A stretch of 64,000 nucleotides of DNA from CAXBCP01 sp963974055 (GCA_963974055.1 CAXBCP010000006.1:109035-173034); one strand, 5' to 3'; counted from the stretch's first letter, positions 1 through 8,084 are shown. The notes: generated by a model from the letters alone, not told the origin. Numbers and translations: made by a program.

Positions 1-1
1 C

Positions 2-307
2 GGCGGCAGCATCGTGGTGTCGGCGGAAATCAACAGCGCGGGCGAAGCCGAATTCAGGGTGCGGGACACCGGTATTGGCATTGCCGCGCCGGATATTCCC
101 CATGTGATGGCGCCGTTCGGCCGTGTGGAACAGTCGGTGGTCGATAACGAACGGGGAACGGGACTGGGGCTGCCGCTTTCCAAATCGCTTGTCGAAATGC
201 ATGGCGGTTCATTCGTTATCGCGAGCGAGCTTGGCACCGGCACGGAAGTTACGTTCACGCTTCCGGCGCATCGCGTCGTTTTTCGGCATAACCAGGCGAT
301 CGGCTGA
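2..307 (+). CDS. Sensor histidine kinase, C-terminal ATPase part (5' truncated by window edge)
   Basis: Only the last ~101 codons are present; the frame is open to the left edge. It carries the GHKL ATPase G1 box (DTGIGI) and G2 box (GTGLGLPLSK), followed by the usual closing segment MHGG...GTGTEVTFTLP. The kinase would bind ATP and autophosphorylate a His lying upstream of the window. The wording around the boxes (VRDTGIGI, APFGRVEQ, GTGLGLPL) resembles the PleC/DivJ/PdhS class of alphaproteobacterial cell-cycle kinases, which is an inference from this short piece only. The stop TGA is followed 11 bases later by the next gene, so co-transcription is possible. Membrane and sensor regions cannot be seen. 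Confidence 0.9.
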   Translation, partial: GGSIVVSAEINSAGEAEFRVRDTGIGIAAPDIPHVMAPFGRVEQSVVDNERGTGLGLPLSKSLVEMHGGSFVIASELGTGTEVTFTLPAHRVVFRHNQAIG

Positions 308-318
308 AGGGGGAACCT

Positions 319-675
319 GTGGGATCTATATCGAAGCAACCGGATTCATTCGGCGAGCGCCGGGGCTACCACGATATCGGCGGTGCGCTTCGTCACCGGA
401 AACCGATAGCGGTCGGAAGCGTCGAACCGCCGGATTGGGCGACCTTGACCGATGCTCTGAGGACCGCACTGGGCGACAGATACAGGCTTCATGAACAGCG
501 CCGAAAGATCGAGGAAATGGGCGAAGCCGTATATGACAGCGTCACCTATTACGAAATCCGGGTTCTCGCGATGCTCGAAATTGCGGTTGAAAGGGCGTTT
601 CTGACCAGGTCCGAGGTCGAAACCAGGATGAAAGAAATCGAAAAAAGGAGAGATGCAAATGGCGCGGGATTTTGA
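319..675 (+). CDS. Nitrile hydratase beta-subunit N-terminal-like / accessory-like small protein
   Basis: 118 aa with a GTG start preceded by a GAAGGGGG ribosome site. The N-terminus HDIGG and the helical stretch YYEIRVLAMLEIAVERAFLT...EVETRMKEI match the pattern of the N-terminal helical domain of nitrile hydratase beta subunits (HDxGG and the SYYxxWxxAxExxL...EExxxRxxEI region) and of the small nitrile hydratase accessory proteins homologous to it. The beta C-terminal SH3-like domain is absent and no metal-binding alpha subunit (CxLCSC) is present nearby, so nitrile hydratase activity is not claimed. The 3' end overlaps the next gene by 17 bases, which suggests translational coupling to the cysteine hydrolase. 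Function is unknown; the fold assignment is by eye. Confidence 0.65.
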   Translation: MGSISKQPDSFGERRGYHDIGGALRHRKPIAVGSVEPPDWATLTDALRTALGDRYRLHEQRRKIEEMGEAVYDSVTYYEIRVLAMLEIAVERAFLTRSEVETRMKEIEKRRDANGAGF

Positions 676-1345
676 GGACCATTGCTGGCGGGATATCGTG
701 TCCGACGAGATTCTGAAGGTTTACGAGCCTTACCACCGCGATCTGTATGTCGGCGACCGTCCGGCCCTGCTGGCAATCGATCTGTACAATCTGGTGTACC
801 GGGGAGGGGCGAAGGAGCCCCATGAACTTGTCTCGGAATTTCCGAGCAGCTGCGGCCGCTATGCCTGGGAAGCGATCGAACCGACGAAGCGCCTGTTCGG
901 CGCGGCGCGGGAAGCAGGCATCCCGGTCGTCTATACGACGGCGCCGACGACGTCGACCGTTGTTGCGACCAACCGGCAGGCCGGGCTCGGGAGCCGGGAC
1001 GAGGATTACGAGATATTCGGGGAATTTGCGCCCAGGGACGGCGACATCATGATCGTCAAAGAGCGTGCGAGCGCGTTTTACGGGACGCCGATCCTGCCGG
1101 AATTGAACAGGTTGGGGGTCAGCAGCCTGATCGTGTGCGGCGAGAGTACATCGGGATGCGTGCGGGCATCCGCGGTCGATGCTTATTCGGCCGGATACCA
1201 TGTCAGCATTGCCGAAGAATGCGTGTTCGACCGGTCGCTGCTGTCGCACAAAATCAATCTGTTCGACCTGCACCACAAATATGCCGATGTGCTCGGAACC
1301 GACGATATCGTCGCGCATCTGGAGGCAGATCGTAAAGCGGCCTGA
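659..1345 (+). CDS. Isochorismatase-family cysteine hydrolase
   Basis: 228 aa. I chose ATG 659 because AAAAGGAG ends 8 bases before it; an ATG six bases upstream is too close to that site. The isochorismatase/N-carbamoylsarcosine amidase fold is clear: LLAIDLYN with the catalytic Asp (about residue 41), IVKERASAF with the catalytic Lys (about 134), and GESTSGCVRASAVDA with the nucleophilic Cys (about 167). These enzymes hydrolyse C-N bonds of amides and ureido compounds through a Cys thioester. The residues around the active site do not identify the substrate. It overlaps the nitrile hydratase beta-N-like gene, so the two probably act together on a nitrogenous substrate (inference). Confidence 0.9.
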   Translation: MARDFEDHCWRDIVSDEILKVYEPYHRDLYVGDRPALLAIDLYNLVYRGGAKEPHELVSEFPSSCGRYAWEAIEPTKRLFGAAREAGIPVVYTTAPTTSTVVATNRQAGLGSRDEDYEIFGEFAPRDGDIMIVKERASAFYGTPILPELNRLGVSSLIVCGESTSGCVRASAVDAYSAGYHVSIAEECVFDRSLLSHKINLFDLHHKYADVLGTDDIVAHLEADRKAA

Positions 1346-1382
1346 GCGGGGCAATGTGCCCTGACGGGGTATCCTTACCGCG

Positions 1383-1757
1383 TCAGACCATGACCGCGAC
1401 GATCAGGAACGTGCTTGCGACGGCGGCGATTGCGCTGCCCATATTCACCTTGCGATGGATGCGGCGCGCGCGCTCGCGGCGAAAATCGAGAATGTGCGAG
1501 GCCGATTGCGCTGTATTGATGGCCTCACGGCGTTGCTCGCGGCCGCGAAGTTCGTTTTCCAGCAATTTGACGCGGGTCCCGATAACGTCGCGGAGTTCCG
1601 TATGCGACATGCGGCGGAGCCTGTCGAAGCCAATCATCATCTCGCCGACGAGGCTGTCCTCGGCAATCTGGTTTTCCGGCTGATCGTCTTCGTTATTGGC
1701 GATCATATCGGCGGGTATCGGGTTGCCCGGAAGGGCGTCGGCGATGGCGGCTTGCAT
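1383..1757 (-). CDS. Small tail-anchored hypothetical protein
   Basis: 124 aa with ATG preceded at good distance by GGAGACGACA, a convincing ribosome site. The N-terminal ~40 residues are acidic (NNEDDQPENQ). Residues about 43-100 are basic and helix-forming (MMIGFDRLRRMSHTELRDV, then RREAINTAQSASHILDFRRERARR), and the last ~18 residues form one hydrophobic segment (GSAIAAVASTFLIVAVMV) ending the chain. This is the topology of a C-terminally anchored inner-membrane protein with a cytoplasmic head. I do not recognise the family. It converges on the hydrolase gene; two GANTC methylation sites lie just upstream of the start. Confidence 0.65.
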   Translation of the reverse strand: MQAAIADALPGNPIPADMIANNEDDQPENQIAEDSLVGEMMIGFDRLRRMSHTELRDVIGTRVKLLENELRGREQRREAINTAQSASHILDFRRERARRIHRKVNMGSAIAAVASTFLIVAVMV

Positions 1758-1923
1758 TGTCGTCTCCTTGTCCTGAGAATTCGGATTCTTCGATGCAGGA
1801 ATCGTGCCAAGTGAAATGTCTATATGTATCAGTATCTTATGATAATTCCCGCATATGTTGCCCCGGGCCGTCGACGAAAAGTGACGGCCCGGCGGCAGAT
1901 TTTGCCGGATAGAATTCGCTCGG

Positions 1924-2727
1924 TTACTTGCCGTCGAAATGAGGTTCGCGTTTTTCGAGCATTGCCGTAACCGCTTCGAGATGATCGTCGGTGGTATGGC
2001 AGATCGCCTGAAGGGCGGCGCAGTTGTCGAGAAAATCGAACAATCCGGAACTGAGTGATTGGCGCAGCAGGGATTTGAGCATCCTTGCGGTTACGGGCGG
2101 GCGGCCGGCGATCGAGGTCGCAAGTTCCATGACCCGCGGCATCAGGTCGTCCGGGGCGACGCATTCCAGGGCAAGGCCGATCTCCGCGGCTTCCGCGCCC
2201 TCGACGATCCGACCGGTAAAAATCAGTTCTGCGGCCCTTTGCAGGCCGACGCGGCGGGGAACGATCCAGGCGCCGCCGTCTCCCGGAATGATGCCGACAT
2301 TGATGAATGTCTCCCCGAACTTTGCCCTGGAGGACGCAATCACGATATCGCAATAGAGCGCAAGGTCGCAGCCGGCGCCGATGGCGGGGCCCTGAACGGC
2401 GGAAATCGACGGGATATCCAGGGTGTAAAGCGCTTTCGGCACTTTCTGGATCCCCTCTATATATCCCCGGCGCGTCCCGGCGGCACCGCCCCCGAATATG
2501 CCCTTCTTGTCCTTCATGTCCTTGATGTTGCCGCCGGCCGAGAACGCGGACCCCTCGGCGGACAGAACAAGAACGCGGGCATCTTCGCTGAGTTGCGTCC
2601 GTTCAATTGCATCGACGATTTCATCGGTAAAATCCTGTTCCGAAAAGGCGTTCCGGATATCATCGCGTGCAAGCACCAGATGTGCGATGCCGTTTTCGAT
2701 GCTAAACCTGATATTGGTGTAATCCAT
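1924..2727 (-). CDS. Enoyl-CoA hydratase/isomerase family protein (crotonase fold)
   Basis: 267 aa. Start taken at ATG 2727 (MDYTNIRF), preceded by AAAGGGA; an in-frame ATG 51 bases further upstream has no comparable site. Crotonase signatures: GSAFSAGGNIKDMKD (oxyanion hole), PSISAVQGPAIGAGCDLALYCD and FGETFINVGIIPGDGGAWIVPRRVG. The FxNVGIIPGDGG stretch has Asp-Gly-Gly where classical hydratases carry their second catalytic Glu region, so hydratase, isomerase or another crotonase activity cannot be separated by eye. No other beta-oxidation gene is adjacent. It is transcribed divergently from the NAD(P)HX repair gene, with only about 55 bases between starts. Confidence 0.9.
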   Translation of the reverse strand: MDYTNIRFSIENGIAHLVLARDDIRNAFSEQDFTDEIVDAIERTQLSEDARVLVLSAEGSAFSAGGNIKDMKDKKGIFGGGAAGTRRGYIEGIQKVPKALYTLDIPSISAVQGPAIGAGCDLALYCDIVIASSRAKFGETFINVGIIPGDGGAWIVPRRVGLQRAAELIFTGRIVEGAEAAEIGLALECVAPDDLMPRVMELATSIAGRPPVTARMLKSLLRQSLSSGLFDFLDNCAALQAICHTTDDHLEAVTAMLEKREPHFDGK

Positions 2728-2782
2728 GGTGACGATCCCTTTATTTATTCGATACCCCCGCGGATAGGGGGGAGGCATGATT

Positions 2783-4303
2783 GTGTCAAGCAGGGCCGGA
2801 CGCGGAAAGAGAACTGGAATGGGAATTGAGAAACACCGGCAACTGCTGACGGTGGATCAGATGTATGCCGCCGATCGCGCCGCGGTTGCCGCCGGGGTGT
2901 CGGCGGAACGGCTGATGGAGGCGGCAGGCAGGGCCGTCGCCACCGAAATCCGCAGACGCTGGGCAAGCCGTAACACGATCGTTATATGCGGCCCCGGTAA
3001 TAACGGCGGCGACGGCTTCGTGATCGCAAGGCTTCTGAAGGAGGCCGGCTGGCCGGTGACGCTTGCGTTGTTGGGCGACCGCGACGCGCTTTCGGGGGAA
3101 GCCCGCCTTAACGCGGACAGGTGGCCGGGGGCAATTGAGCCGCTCTCTCCAGCGATCCTCGACGGGGCGGAATTGTGTGTCGACGCGCTGTTCGGCGCCG
3201 GGCTCAGCCGTCCGCTGGACGGCGTCGCACTGGACGTCGTGGTCCGGATGGCGGAGACGGGGATACCCTGTGTCGCCGTCGATATCCCGAGCGGCATACA
3301 TGGCGATACCGGTGCGGTTCTGGGCGCGGCGGCGACGGCGGTCCTGACAGTCACCTTTTTTCGCCCGAAACCCGGACACCTGCTGCTGCCCGGCAGGTCC
3401 AAGTCGGGCGATGTGGTTGTCGCGGATATCGGTATTCCCGACGAAGTGCTGGACGCTTTGGCGCCCCGCAATTTCGCGAACGTGCCGGCTTTATGGCTGG
3501 ACCGTTTTCCATGGCCGCGGGCGGATGACCATAAATATACCCGTGGCCATGCGTTGATTGCCGGCGGCGTGTCGATGATCGGCGCCGGCCGGCTTGCGTC
3601 CTGGGCGGCGCGCCGGGCAGGGGCGGGGCTGGTCACGGTTGCCAGCAGCCCGGATGTGTTGCTGCAATATACGGCGGACGCGCCGGGACTGCTGACGCTG
3701 CCGTTCCGTACCGCCGACGAATTTTCGGACATTCTTGATGACCGTCGGATGAATGCTGTTCTTGTGGGCCCGGGCGGGGGGGTGAGCAAAACGACACACG
3801 ATATCGTTCTGGCGGCGGCGGCAAGACGGAAAACGCTGGTTCTCGACGCGGACGCCCTGACCGTATTCGAACCCGCGCCGGAGGAGCTTTATGCTGCCAT
3901 TGACGGTCTGACCTGCGTGCTTACCCCCCATCAAGGGGAATTTGTGCGCCTGTTCGACGCGACCGGCGACAAGCTTGCCCGAACCCGGAGAGCGGCGTCT
4001 CTGACAAAAGCCGTCGTACTGCTCAAGGGCGCGGACACTGTAATTGCGTCGCCGGACGGGCGCGCCGCGATCAATTTCAATGCACCGCCGACACTGGCGA
4101 CGGCGGGCGCAGGGGATGTTCTGGCGGGGACCATTCTCGGCCTGTTGGCGCAGGGAATGCCCGCCTTCGAAGCGGCCTGCGCGGCGGTTTGGATATCGGG
4201 GGATGTTGCGGCGACGTTCGGACCTGGACTTGTCGCCGAGGATATTTATCGGGGAATTCCGGCTTCCCTTGGGCGGCTCCGGGCGATGGACGGAAAAAAT
4301 TAA
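2783..4303 (+). CDS. nnr: Bifunctional NAD(P)H-hydrate epimerase / ADP-dependent NAD(P)HX dehydratase
   Basis: About 506 aa. It repairs hydrated NADH/NADPH: the N-terminal YjeF domain epimerises R-NADHX and the C-terminal ribokinase-like domain dehydrates S-NADHX using ADP. Visible motifs: GPGNNGGDG (about residue 70), DALFGAG, DIPSGIHGDTG, then HKYTRGHALIAGG, GPGGG, LDADALTVF, LTPHQGEF and ATAGAGDVLAGT. Start choice: GGAGG at 2771-2775 sits one base from ATG 2777 but seven bases from an in-frame GTG at 2783, so GTG is best placed; ATG 2819 is a third option. The gene is complete and of normal fused length. Confidence 0.93.
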   Translation: MSSRAGRGKRTGMGIEKHRQLLTVDQMYAADRAAVAAGVSAERLMEAAGRAVATEIRRRWASRNTIVICGPGNNGGDGFVIARLLKEAGWPVTLALLGDRDALSGEARLNADRWPGAIEPLSPAILDGAELCVDALFGAGLSRPLDGVALDVVVRMAETGIPCVAVDIPSGIHGDTGAVLGAAATAVLTVTFFRPKPGHLLLPGRSKSGDVVVADIGIPDEVLDALAPRNFANVPALWLDRFPWPRADDHKYTRGHALIAGGVSMIGAGRLASWAARRAGAGLVTVASSPDVLLQYTADAPGLLTLPFRTADEFSDILDDRRMNAVLVGPGGGVSKTTHDIVLAAAARRKTLVLDADALTVFEPAPEELYAAIDGLTCVLTPHQGEFVRLFDATGDKLARTRRAASLTKAVVLLKGADTVIASPDGRAAINFNAPPTLATAGAGDVLAGTILGLLAQGMPAFEAACAAVWISGDVAATFGPGLVAEDIYRGIPASLGRLRAMDGKN

Positions 4304-4410
4304 TCTTCGTTAACGGGACGGGTAGCTGTTAAAACCGCGTTTCAGTCGCGCAGAGCGTGTGTGGACAAGCAGAAATAATTATTTTATAACAGCGTGTTAG
4401 GGAGCCATCG

Positions 4411-4425
4411 TTAACTGATTGTTAA
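4411..4425. promoter_or_regulatory. CtrA-type box TTAA-N7-TTAA upstream of the 109-aa orphan
   Basis: The segment TTAACTGATTGTTAA is an exact TTAA-N7-TTAA match, the alphaproteobacterial CtrA recognition pattern. It lies 48 bases before the ATG of the next gene. A further TTAA-N6-TTAA pair overlaps the stop of the preceding gene at 4300-4313. Binding is inferred from pattern only. Confidence 0.55.
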
Positions 4426-4472
4426 GCACATTCAGTGTAAGTTTCAGTGTGGACCACCGGGGGAGGTCTGAA

Positions 4473-4802
4473 ATGTCATCTGAGAAGCAAGAGGTCATGG
4501 CCTGGTTGAAGAAAGAGAACGGGCGGTCGTTGAGCAGTTTCTTCTTCAAGCGGGGAAGAAAGCTCGAATACGTTCGTCCGGGCTCCACTTTCCAGCGGGT
4601 CCATCGCGACAGCATGGTCGAGACCGCGGAAGTTCTGTCGGTCGGGACGGATTCCTACGGCATCCCCCATGTCCGGTTTCAGGTCAGTTTCCGGCGCCCC
4701 AACCGGAACAAATTCGACGGCGGCGCGCGGATGCTCGCTTTGAAATCGTTTGCGGACCAGTACCGCGAGCGCGTTTCGTCCCTCGAAGCGGCCACCCACT
4801 GA
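4473..4802 (+). CDS. Conserved-type hypothetical protein, small and basic
   Basis: 109 aa. The start ATG 4473 is chosen because GGGGGAGG lies 6-8 bases upstream; a longer reading from 4419 has no ribosome site. The protein is soluble, Arg/Lys-rich and begins MSSEKQEVMAWLKKENGRSL. A central region reads GSTFQRVHRDSMVETAEVLSV, then GIPHVRFQVSFRRPNRN; this alternation of strands suggests a small beta-rich domain followed by a C-terminal helix (KSFADQYRERVSSLE). I cannot name a family. The CtrA-type box in its promoter suggests cell-cycle or motility-linked expression (inference). Confidence 0.75.
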   Translation: MSSEKQEVMAWLKKENGRSLSSFFFKRGRKLEYVRPGSTFQRVHRDSMVETAEVLSVGTDSYGIPHVRFQVSFRRPNRNKFDGGARMLALKSFADQYRERVSSLEAATH

Positions 4803-4842
4803 AAAAGCCGGCAGTTCACCTGTAACAGGTCGCGTATTGGCC

Positions 4843-5319
4843 TTAGTTGACCGGGGTTGCGCCGAGCGGCAGGGCGGTTTCGTATTTGACGCGGTTAAGC
4901 GCGAAGCTGGATTTGATGCTGGCAACGCCCGGTATACGTGTGAGATGGCTTTTAAGAAAAGCCTCGTAGGCAGCCACATCCGGCACCACAACCCGAAGCA
5001 GATAATCTGAATCGCCGGTCATCAGGTAGCATTCCATGACCTCAGGGCGATCGGCGACGACACGTTCGAACCTGTCCAGGGCGGTCTCGACCTGTCTTTC
5101 CAGCGTTACCTGAACGAATACGCTGAGGGCGTATCCACCGGCTGCCTGGTCGAGGATAGCCGCATAGCGGTCGATAACGCCGGCATTTTCCAGATCGCGG
5201 ACCCGGCGCAGGCACGGTGAGGGCGACAGCCCGACTGCCGCCGCAAGATCGACATTGCTGATGCGTCCGTTGCGCTGAAGTTCCGCCAGAATTTTGCGGT
5301 CGATCGGGTCAAGCTCCAT
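4843..5319 (-). CDS. Lrp/AsnC family transcriptional regulator
   Basis: 158 aa from ATG 5319 (MELDPIDRKIL), the canonical Lrp start; an upstream in-frame start at 5349 is less likely. The N-terminal helix-turn-helix is LDPIDRKILAELQRNGRISN...LAAAVGLSPSPCLRRVRDLE, followed by the RAM ligand-binding domain (VQVTLERQVETALDRFE, MTGDSDYLLRVVVPD, LTRIPGVASIKSSFAL). Such proteins respond to amino acids and often control an adjacent divergent gene. Here the divergent neighbour is the E1/transketolase-like gene. A perfect palindrome abuts the start codon (separate entry), consistent with autoregulation. Confidence 0.93.
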   Translation of the reverse strand: MELDPIDRKILAELQRNGRISNVDLAAAVGLSPSPCLRRVRDLENAGVIDRYAAILDQAAGGYALSVFVQVTLERQVETALDRFERVVADRPEVMECYLMTGDSDYLLRVVVPDVAAYEAFLKSHLTRIPGVASIKSSFALNRVKYETALPLGATPVN

Positions 5320-5321
5320 AT

Positions 5322-5335
5322 GGGCATATATGCCC
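5322..5335. promoter_or_regulatory. Perfect 14-bp palindrome at the lrp-like start (candidate operator)
   Basis: GGGCATATATGCCC is a perfect inverted repeat three bases upstream of the regulator's ATG, in the intergenic region shared with the divergent enzyme gene. On the minus strand it would also overlap the ribosome-binding position, so a bound regulator could block its own synthesis. Function is inferred. Confidence 0.4.
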
Positions 5336-5455
5336 TGTAAATATATCACTTAGCAATTAAATTGCTCTATTGAGGGAATAAGCTGTCGTCTTCGCAAGAT
5401 AATGTGGAAATATTTGCGCTAAAATCCTGCGGAGAACGGACCTGAAAGACGGAAT

Positions 5456-7849
5456 ATGAAGAACAACCTGATGCCGCGCCCCGGCACTGCGGACGCCGTT
5501 GAACCGATTTCTCTGGGGTCGGACAAAATGGCGGCCCTGCGGGCGCTGGAACGCAAGGTACTGTGGCTGTCGAGCTGGATGATCCATAACGCGAACCACG
5601 TCCGGGGCTCGCGCGACGGGCTGAAGGTCGGCGGACATCAGGCGTCCAGTGCCTCCGTCGCCACCATGATGACGGCGCTCTATTTCGACGTGTTGCGGCC
5701 GCAGGACCGGGTGGCTGTCAAACCGCACGCATCGCCGGTCTTTCACGCCATTCAGTATCTGCTCGGCAACCAGACCCGGGACAAGATCGAACAGTTGCGG
5801 GCCTTCGGCGGCGCCCAGTCTTATCCGTCGCGCACCAAAGACACGGACGATGTGGACATTTCGACGGGATCCGTCGGACTTGGCGCGGCGCATACCGTGT
5901 TTTCGTCGATCGTACAGGACTACGTGCATCTCAAGGGGATTACGCCGGATGGGTTGCACGAAGGCCGGATGATCGCGCTTGTGGGCGATGCCGAGCTCGA
6001 CGAAGGCAATATGTACGAAGCTCTGCTCGAGGGATGGAAAAAAGACATCCGGAATGTCTGGTGGGTCATCGACTACAACCGCCAGAGTCTGGATTCGGTG
6101 ATTTCAGACCGGCTGTTCGGGCGGATCGATCATCTGTTCGAAAACATGGGCTGGCGGGTCGTCACGTTGAAATACGGCAAACTGCTGGAGCGTGCATTCG
6201 CGGAGGCAGGCGGCGACGCGCTGCGCGACTGGATAGACACCTGCCCGAACTCTCTTTATGCCGCCCTGACGTTCAAAGGCGGCTCGGCGTGGCGCGAACA
6301 TCTTAACCGCGACCTGAAAGGCGTAGTGGGCATAAAGGCGCTGCTCGACGACCACGATGACGGGGCGCTTCATCGGTTGCTGACGAACCTCGCCGGCAAC
6401 GACCTCGAAGCGTCCCTCGATGCCTTTCATGGCGTGACCGACGATGTCCCGACTTGCTTCATCGGATACACGGTGAAGGGTTTCGGGCTGCCATTTGCAG
6501 GGCACAAGGACAACCATTCCGGATTGATGAACGTCGAGCAGATGGATGCCTTCCGGGAATCGCTTGACATCGCGCCGGGCGAGGAATGGGAGCGCTTCGC
6601 CGGGCTCGACGTCGATACCGCGTCGCTGGAGCGTTTTCTCGCCGATGTGCCGTTCGCGCAGCAATACCCGCGCCGCTTCGATACTCCGCGGATCGATATT
6701 CCGGCACGGCTGGACGTTCAATTGCGCCCCAAAATGTCGACCCAGGACGGGTTCGGCCGCATTCTGAACGCAATCGCACAGAGCGACGGCGACCTGGCGG
6801 ACCGGATCGTCACCACCTCGCCGGACGTGACGGTATCGACCAATCTCGGCCCCTGGGTAAACCGAAGGGGGATTTTCAGCCGGTCGGAGACGTCCGACAC
6901 GTTCGCACAGGAAGCCGTCGTATCGGCCCAGAAGTGGCAGATGTCGCCGGAGGGCCAGCACATAGAGCTCGGGATTGCCGAAACCAACCTGTTTCTGCAG
7001 CTTTCGGCCCTGGGACTGGCCGGCAGCATGTTCGGCGCGCGTTTGCTGCCCATCGGGACCGTATACGATCCGTTTATCCGCCGCGGGCTCGATGCCATGC
7101 ATTACGGCTGCTACCAGGATTCTCGCTACATGCTCGTTGCCACGCCGTCCGGCATAACGCTGGCGCCAGAAGGCGGCGCGCATCAGTCGTCCGAAACGCC
7201 GCTGATAACCCTGGCTCAGCCCGGCATGGCGGCGTTTGAGCCGGCCTATGTGGACGAACTCGCCGAAATCATGCGATGGGGCTTCGAATACATGCAGGCC
7301 GATAACGGCGGTTCTGTTGCGCTGCGTCTGTCGACGCGGGTCCTCGATCAGCCCGACCGGGAGATGACGGATGAACTGCGCCACGGGATTACCAGCGGCG
7401 CATACTGGCTCAGGGAACCGGAAGAGGGGGCGGAACTCGTGGTCGCCTATAGCGGCGCAATCGCGCCCGAGGCCGTTTCCGCGCACCTGGATATTATTGA
7501 GGACATTCCGGGGGCAGGGCTTCTGGCGGTGACATCGGCAGACCGGCTGCACGCGGACTGGATCGGCCAGCGCAAGGTGCGCAGGGCCGGCAACGCCGCC
7601 GCATCGTCGCGAATCGAAACCCTGCTGGACAGGGTGGCCGAAGATGCGGCCCTGGTGACGGTCTGCGACGCCCATTCGGCGACCCTGGGGTGGCTCGGCT
7701 CCGTTGCCGGTCACCGGATTTATCCGCTCGGCGTGGACAGTTTCGGGCAGTCGGGCGATTTGCTCGATTTGTACGCCCATTACGGGATCGATTCGGATGC
7801 GATCCTGGATGCCGCCGCCCGGGCGTGTATCCGCAGGGTCCGCGGCTGA
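5456..7849 (+). CDS. Thiamine-diphosphate enzyme: homodimeric pyruvate dehydrogenase E1 / transketolase-like
   Basis: 797 aa. The thiamine diphosphate motif is clear, beginning GDAELDEGNM at residue 177 and ending DYNRQS about 30 residues later. Other family segments are HASPVFHAIQYLLG, DISTGSVGLGAAHT, GYTVKGFGLPFAGHKDNHSGLM and, in the Pyr domain, GIAETNLFLQLSALG. The length is shorter than AceE (about 890 aa) and closer to a proteobacterial group usually labelled transketolase or E1. No E2 or E3 gene is adjacent, so the electron or acyl acceptor is unknown. The divergent Lrp/AsnC gene suggests control by an amino acid or 2-oxoacid. Start ATG 5456 follows a weak GACGGA site. Confidence 0.85.
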   Translation: MKNNLMPRPGTADAVEPISLGSDKMAALRALERKVLWLSSWMIHNANHVRGSRDGLKVGGHQASSASVATMMTALYFDVLRPQDRVAVKPHASPVFHAIQYLLGNQTRDKIEQLRAFGGAQSYPSRTKDTDDVDISTGSVGLGAAHTVFSSIVQDYVHLKGITPDGLHEGRMIALVGDAELDEGNMYEALLEGWKKDIRNVWWVIDYNRQSLDSVISDRLFGRIDHLFENMGWRVVTLKYGKLLERAFAEAGGDALRDWIDTCPNSLYAALTFKGGSAWREHLNRDLKGVVGIKALLDDHDDGALHRLLTNLAGNDLEASLDAFHGVTDDVPTCFIGYTVKGFGLPFAGHKDNHSGLMNVEQMDAFRESLDIAPGEEWERFAGLDVDTASLERFLADVPFAQQYPRRFDTPRIDIPARLDVQLRPKMSTQDGFGRILNAIAQSDGDLADRIVTTSPDVTVSTNLGPWVNRRGIFSRSETSDTFAQEAVVSAQKWQMSPEGQHIELGIAETNLFLQLSALGLAGSMFGARLLPIGTVYDPFIRRGLDAMHYGCYQDSRYMLVATPSGITLAPEGGAHQSSETPLITLAQPGMAAFEPAYVDELAEIMRWGFEYMQADNGGSVALRLSTRVLDQPDREMTDELRHGITSGAYWLREPEEGAELVVAYSGAIAPEAVSAHLDIIEDIPGAGLLAVTSADRLHADWIGQRKVRRAGNAAASSRIETLLDRVAEDAALVTVCDAHSATLGWLGSVAGHRIYPLGVDSFGQSGDLLDLYAHYGIDSDAILDAAARACIRRVRG

Positions 7850-7957
7850 TATGTCCGCGCGGCGATTCCCGCCGGTGACAGGCCGATCAGATTTCGACAC
7901 GACACCATTGCTCGGGCGATCCGATTGATGTAGACCCCCGCCACCCGTTCGCATTGG

Positions 7958-7986
7958 TTGACGGAGGCAGACGTGACGGTTAGGTG
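7958..7986 (+). promoter_or_regulatory. Sigma-70-type promoter for tRNA-Leu
   Basis: TTGACG (7958-7963), 17 bases, then TAGGTG (7981-7986), ending 13 bases before the tRNA. The spacing is ideal and the -10 is imperfect. Confidence 0.45.
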
Positions 7987-7999
7987 TGCGGCCCGGTTT

Positions 8000-8084
8000 G
8001 CGGGCGTGGTGGAATTGGTAGACACGCCAGATTTAGGATCTGGTGGCGAAAGCCGTGGGGGTTCGAGTCCCTTCGCCCGCACCA
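8000..8084 (+). tRNA. tRNA-Leu (anticodon UAG)
   Basis: The acceptor stem GCGGGCG (8000-8006) pairs with CGCCCGC (8074-8080), followed by A and an encoded CCA. The anticodon stem CCAGA/TCTGG encloses the loop TTTAGGA, giving anticodon TAG (reads CUN Leu). A long variable arm (GTGGCGAAAGCCGT) and the T arm GGGGTTCGAGTCCC are present, as expected for a class II tRNA-Leu. Length 85 nt. Confidence 0.97.

Noticed and set aside
1354..1389. Bidirectional terminator between the cysteine hydrolase and the tail-anchored gene
   Set aside because: CTGACGGGGTA and TTACCGCGTCAG form a hairpin with one mismatch, but there is no T run on either strand.
3490..3530. Junction of two separate genes fused by error in nnr
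   Set aside because: The fused epimerase-dehydratase layout is normal in bacteria and the reading frame is continuous.
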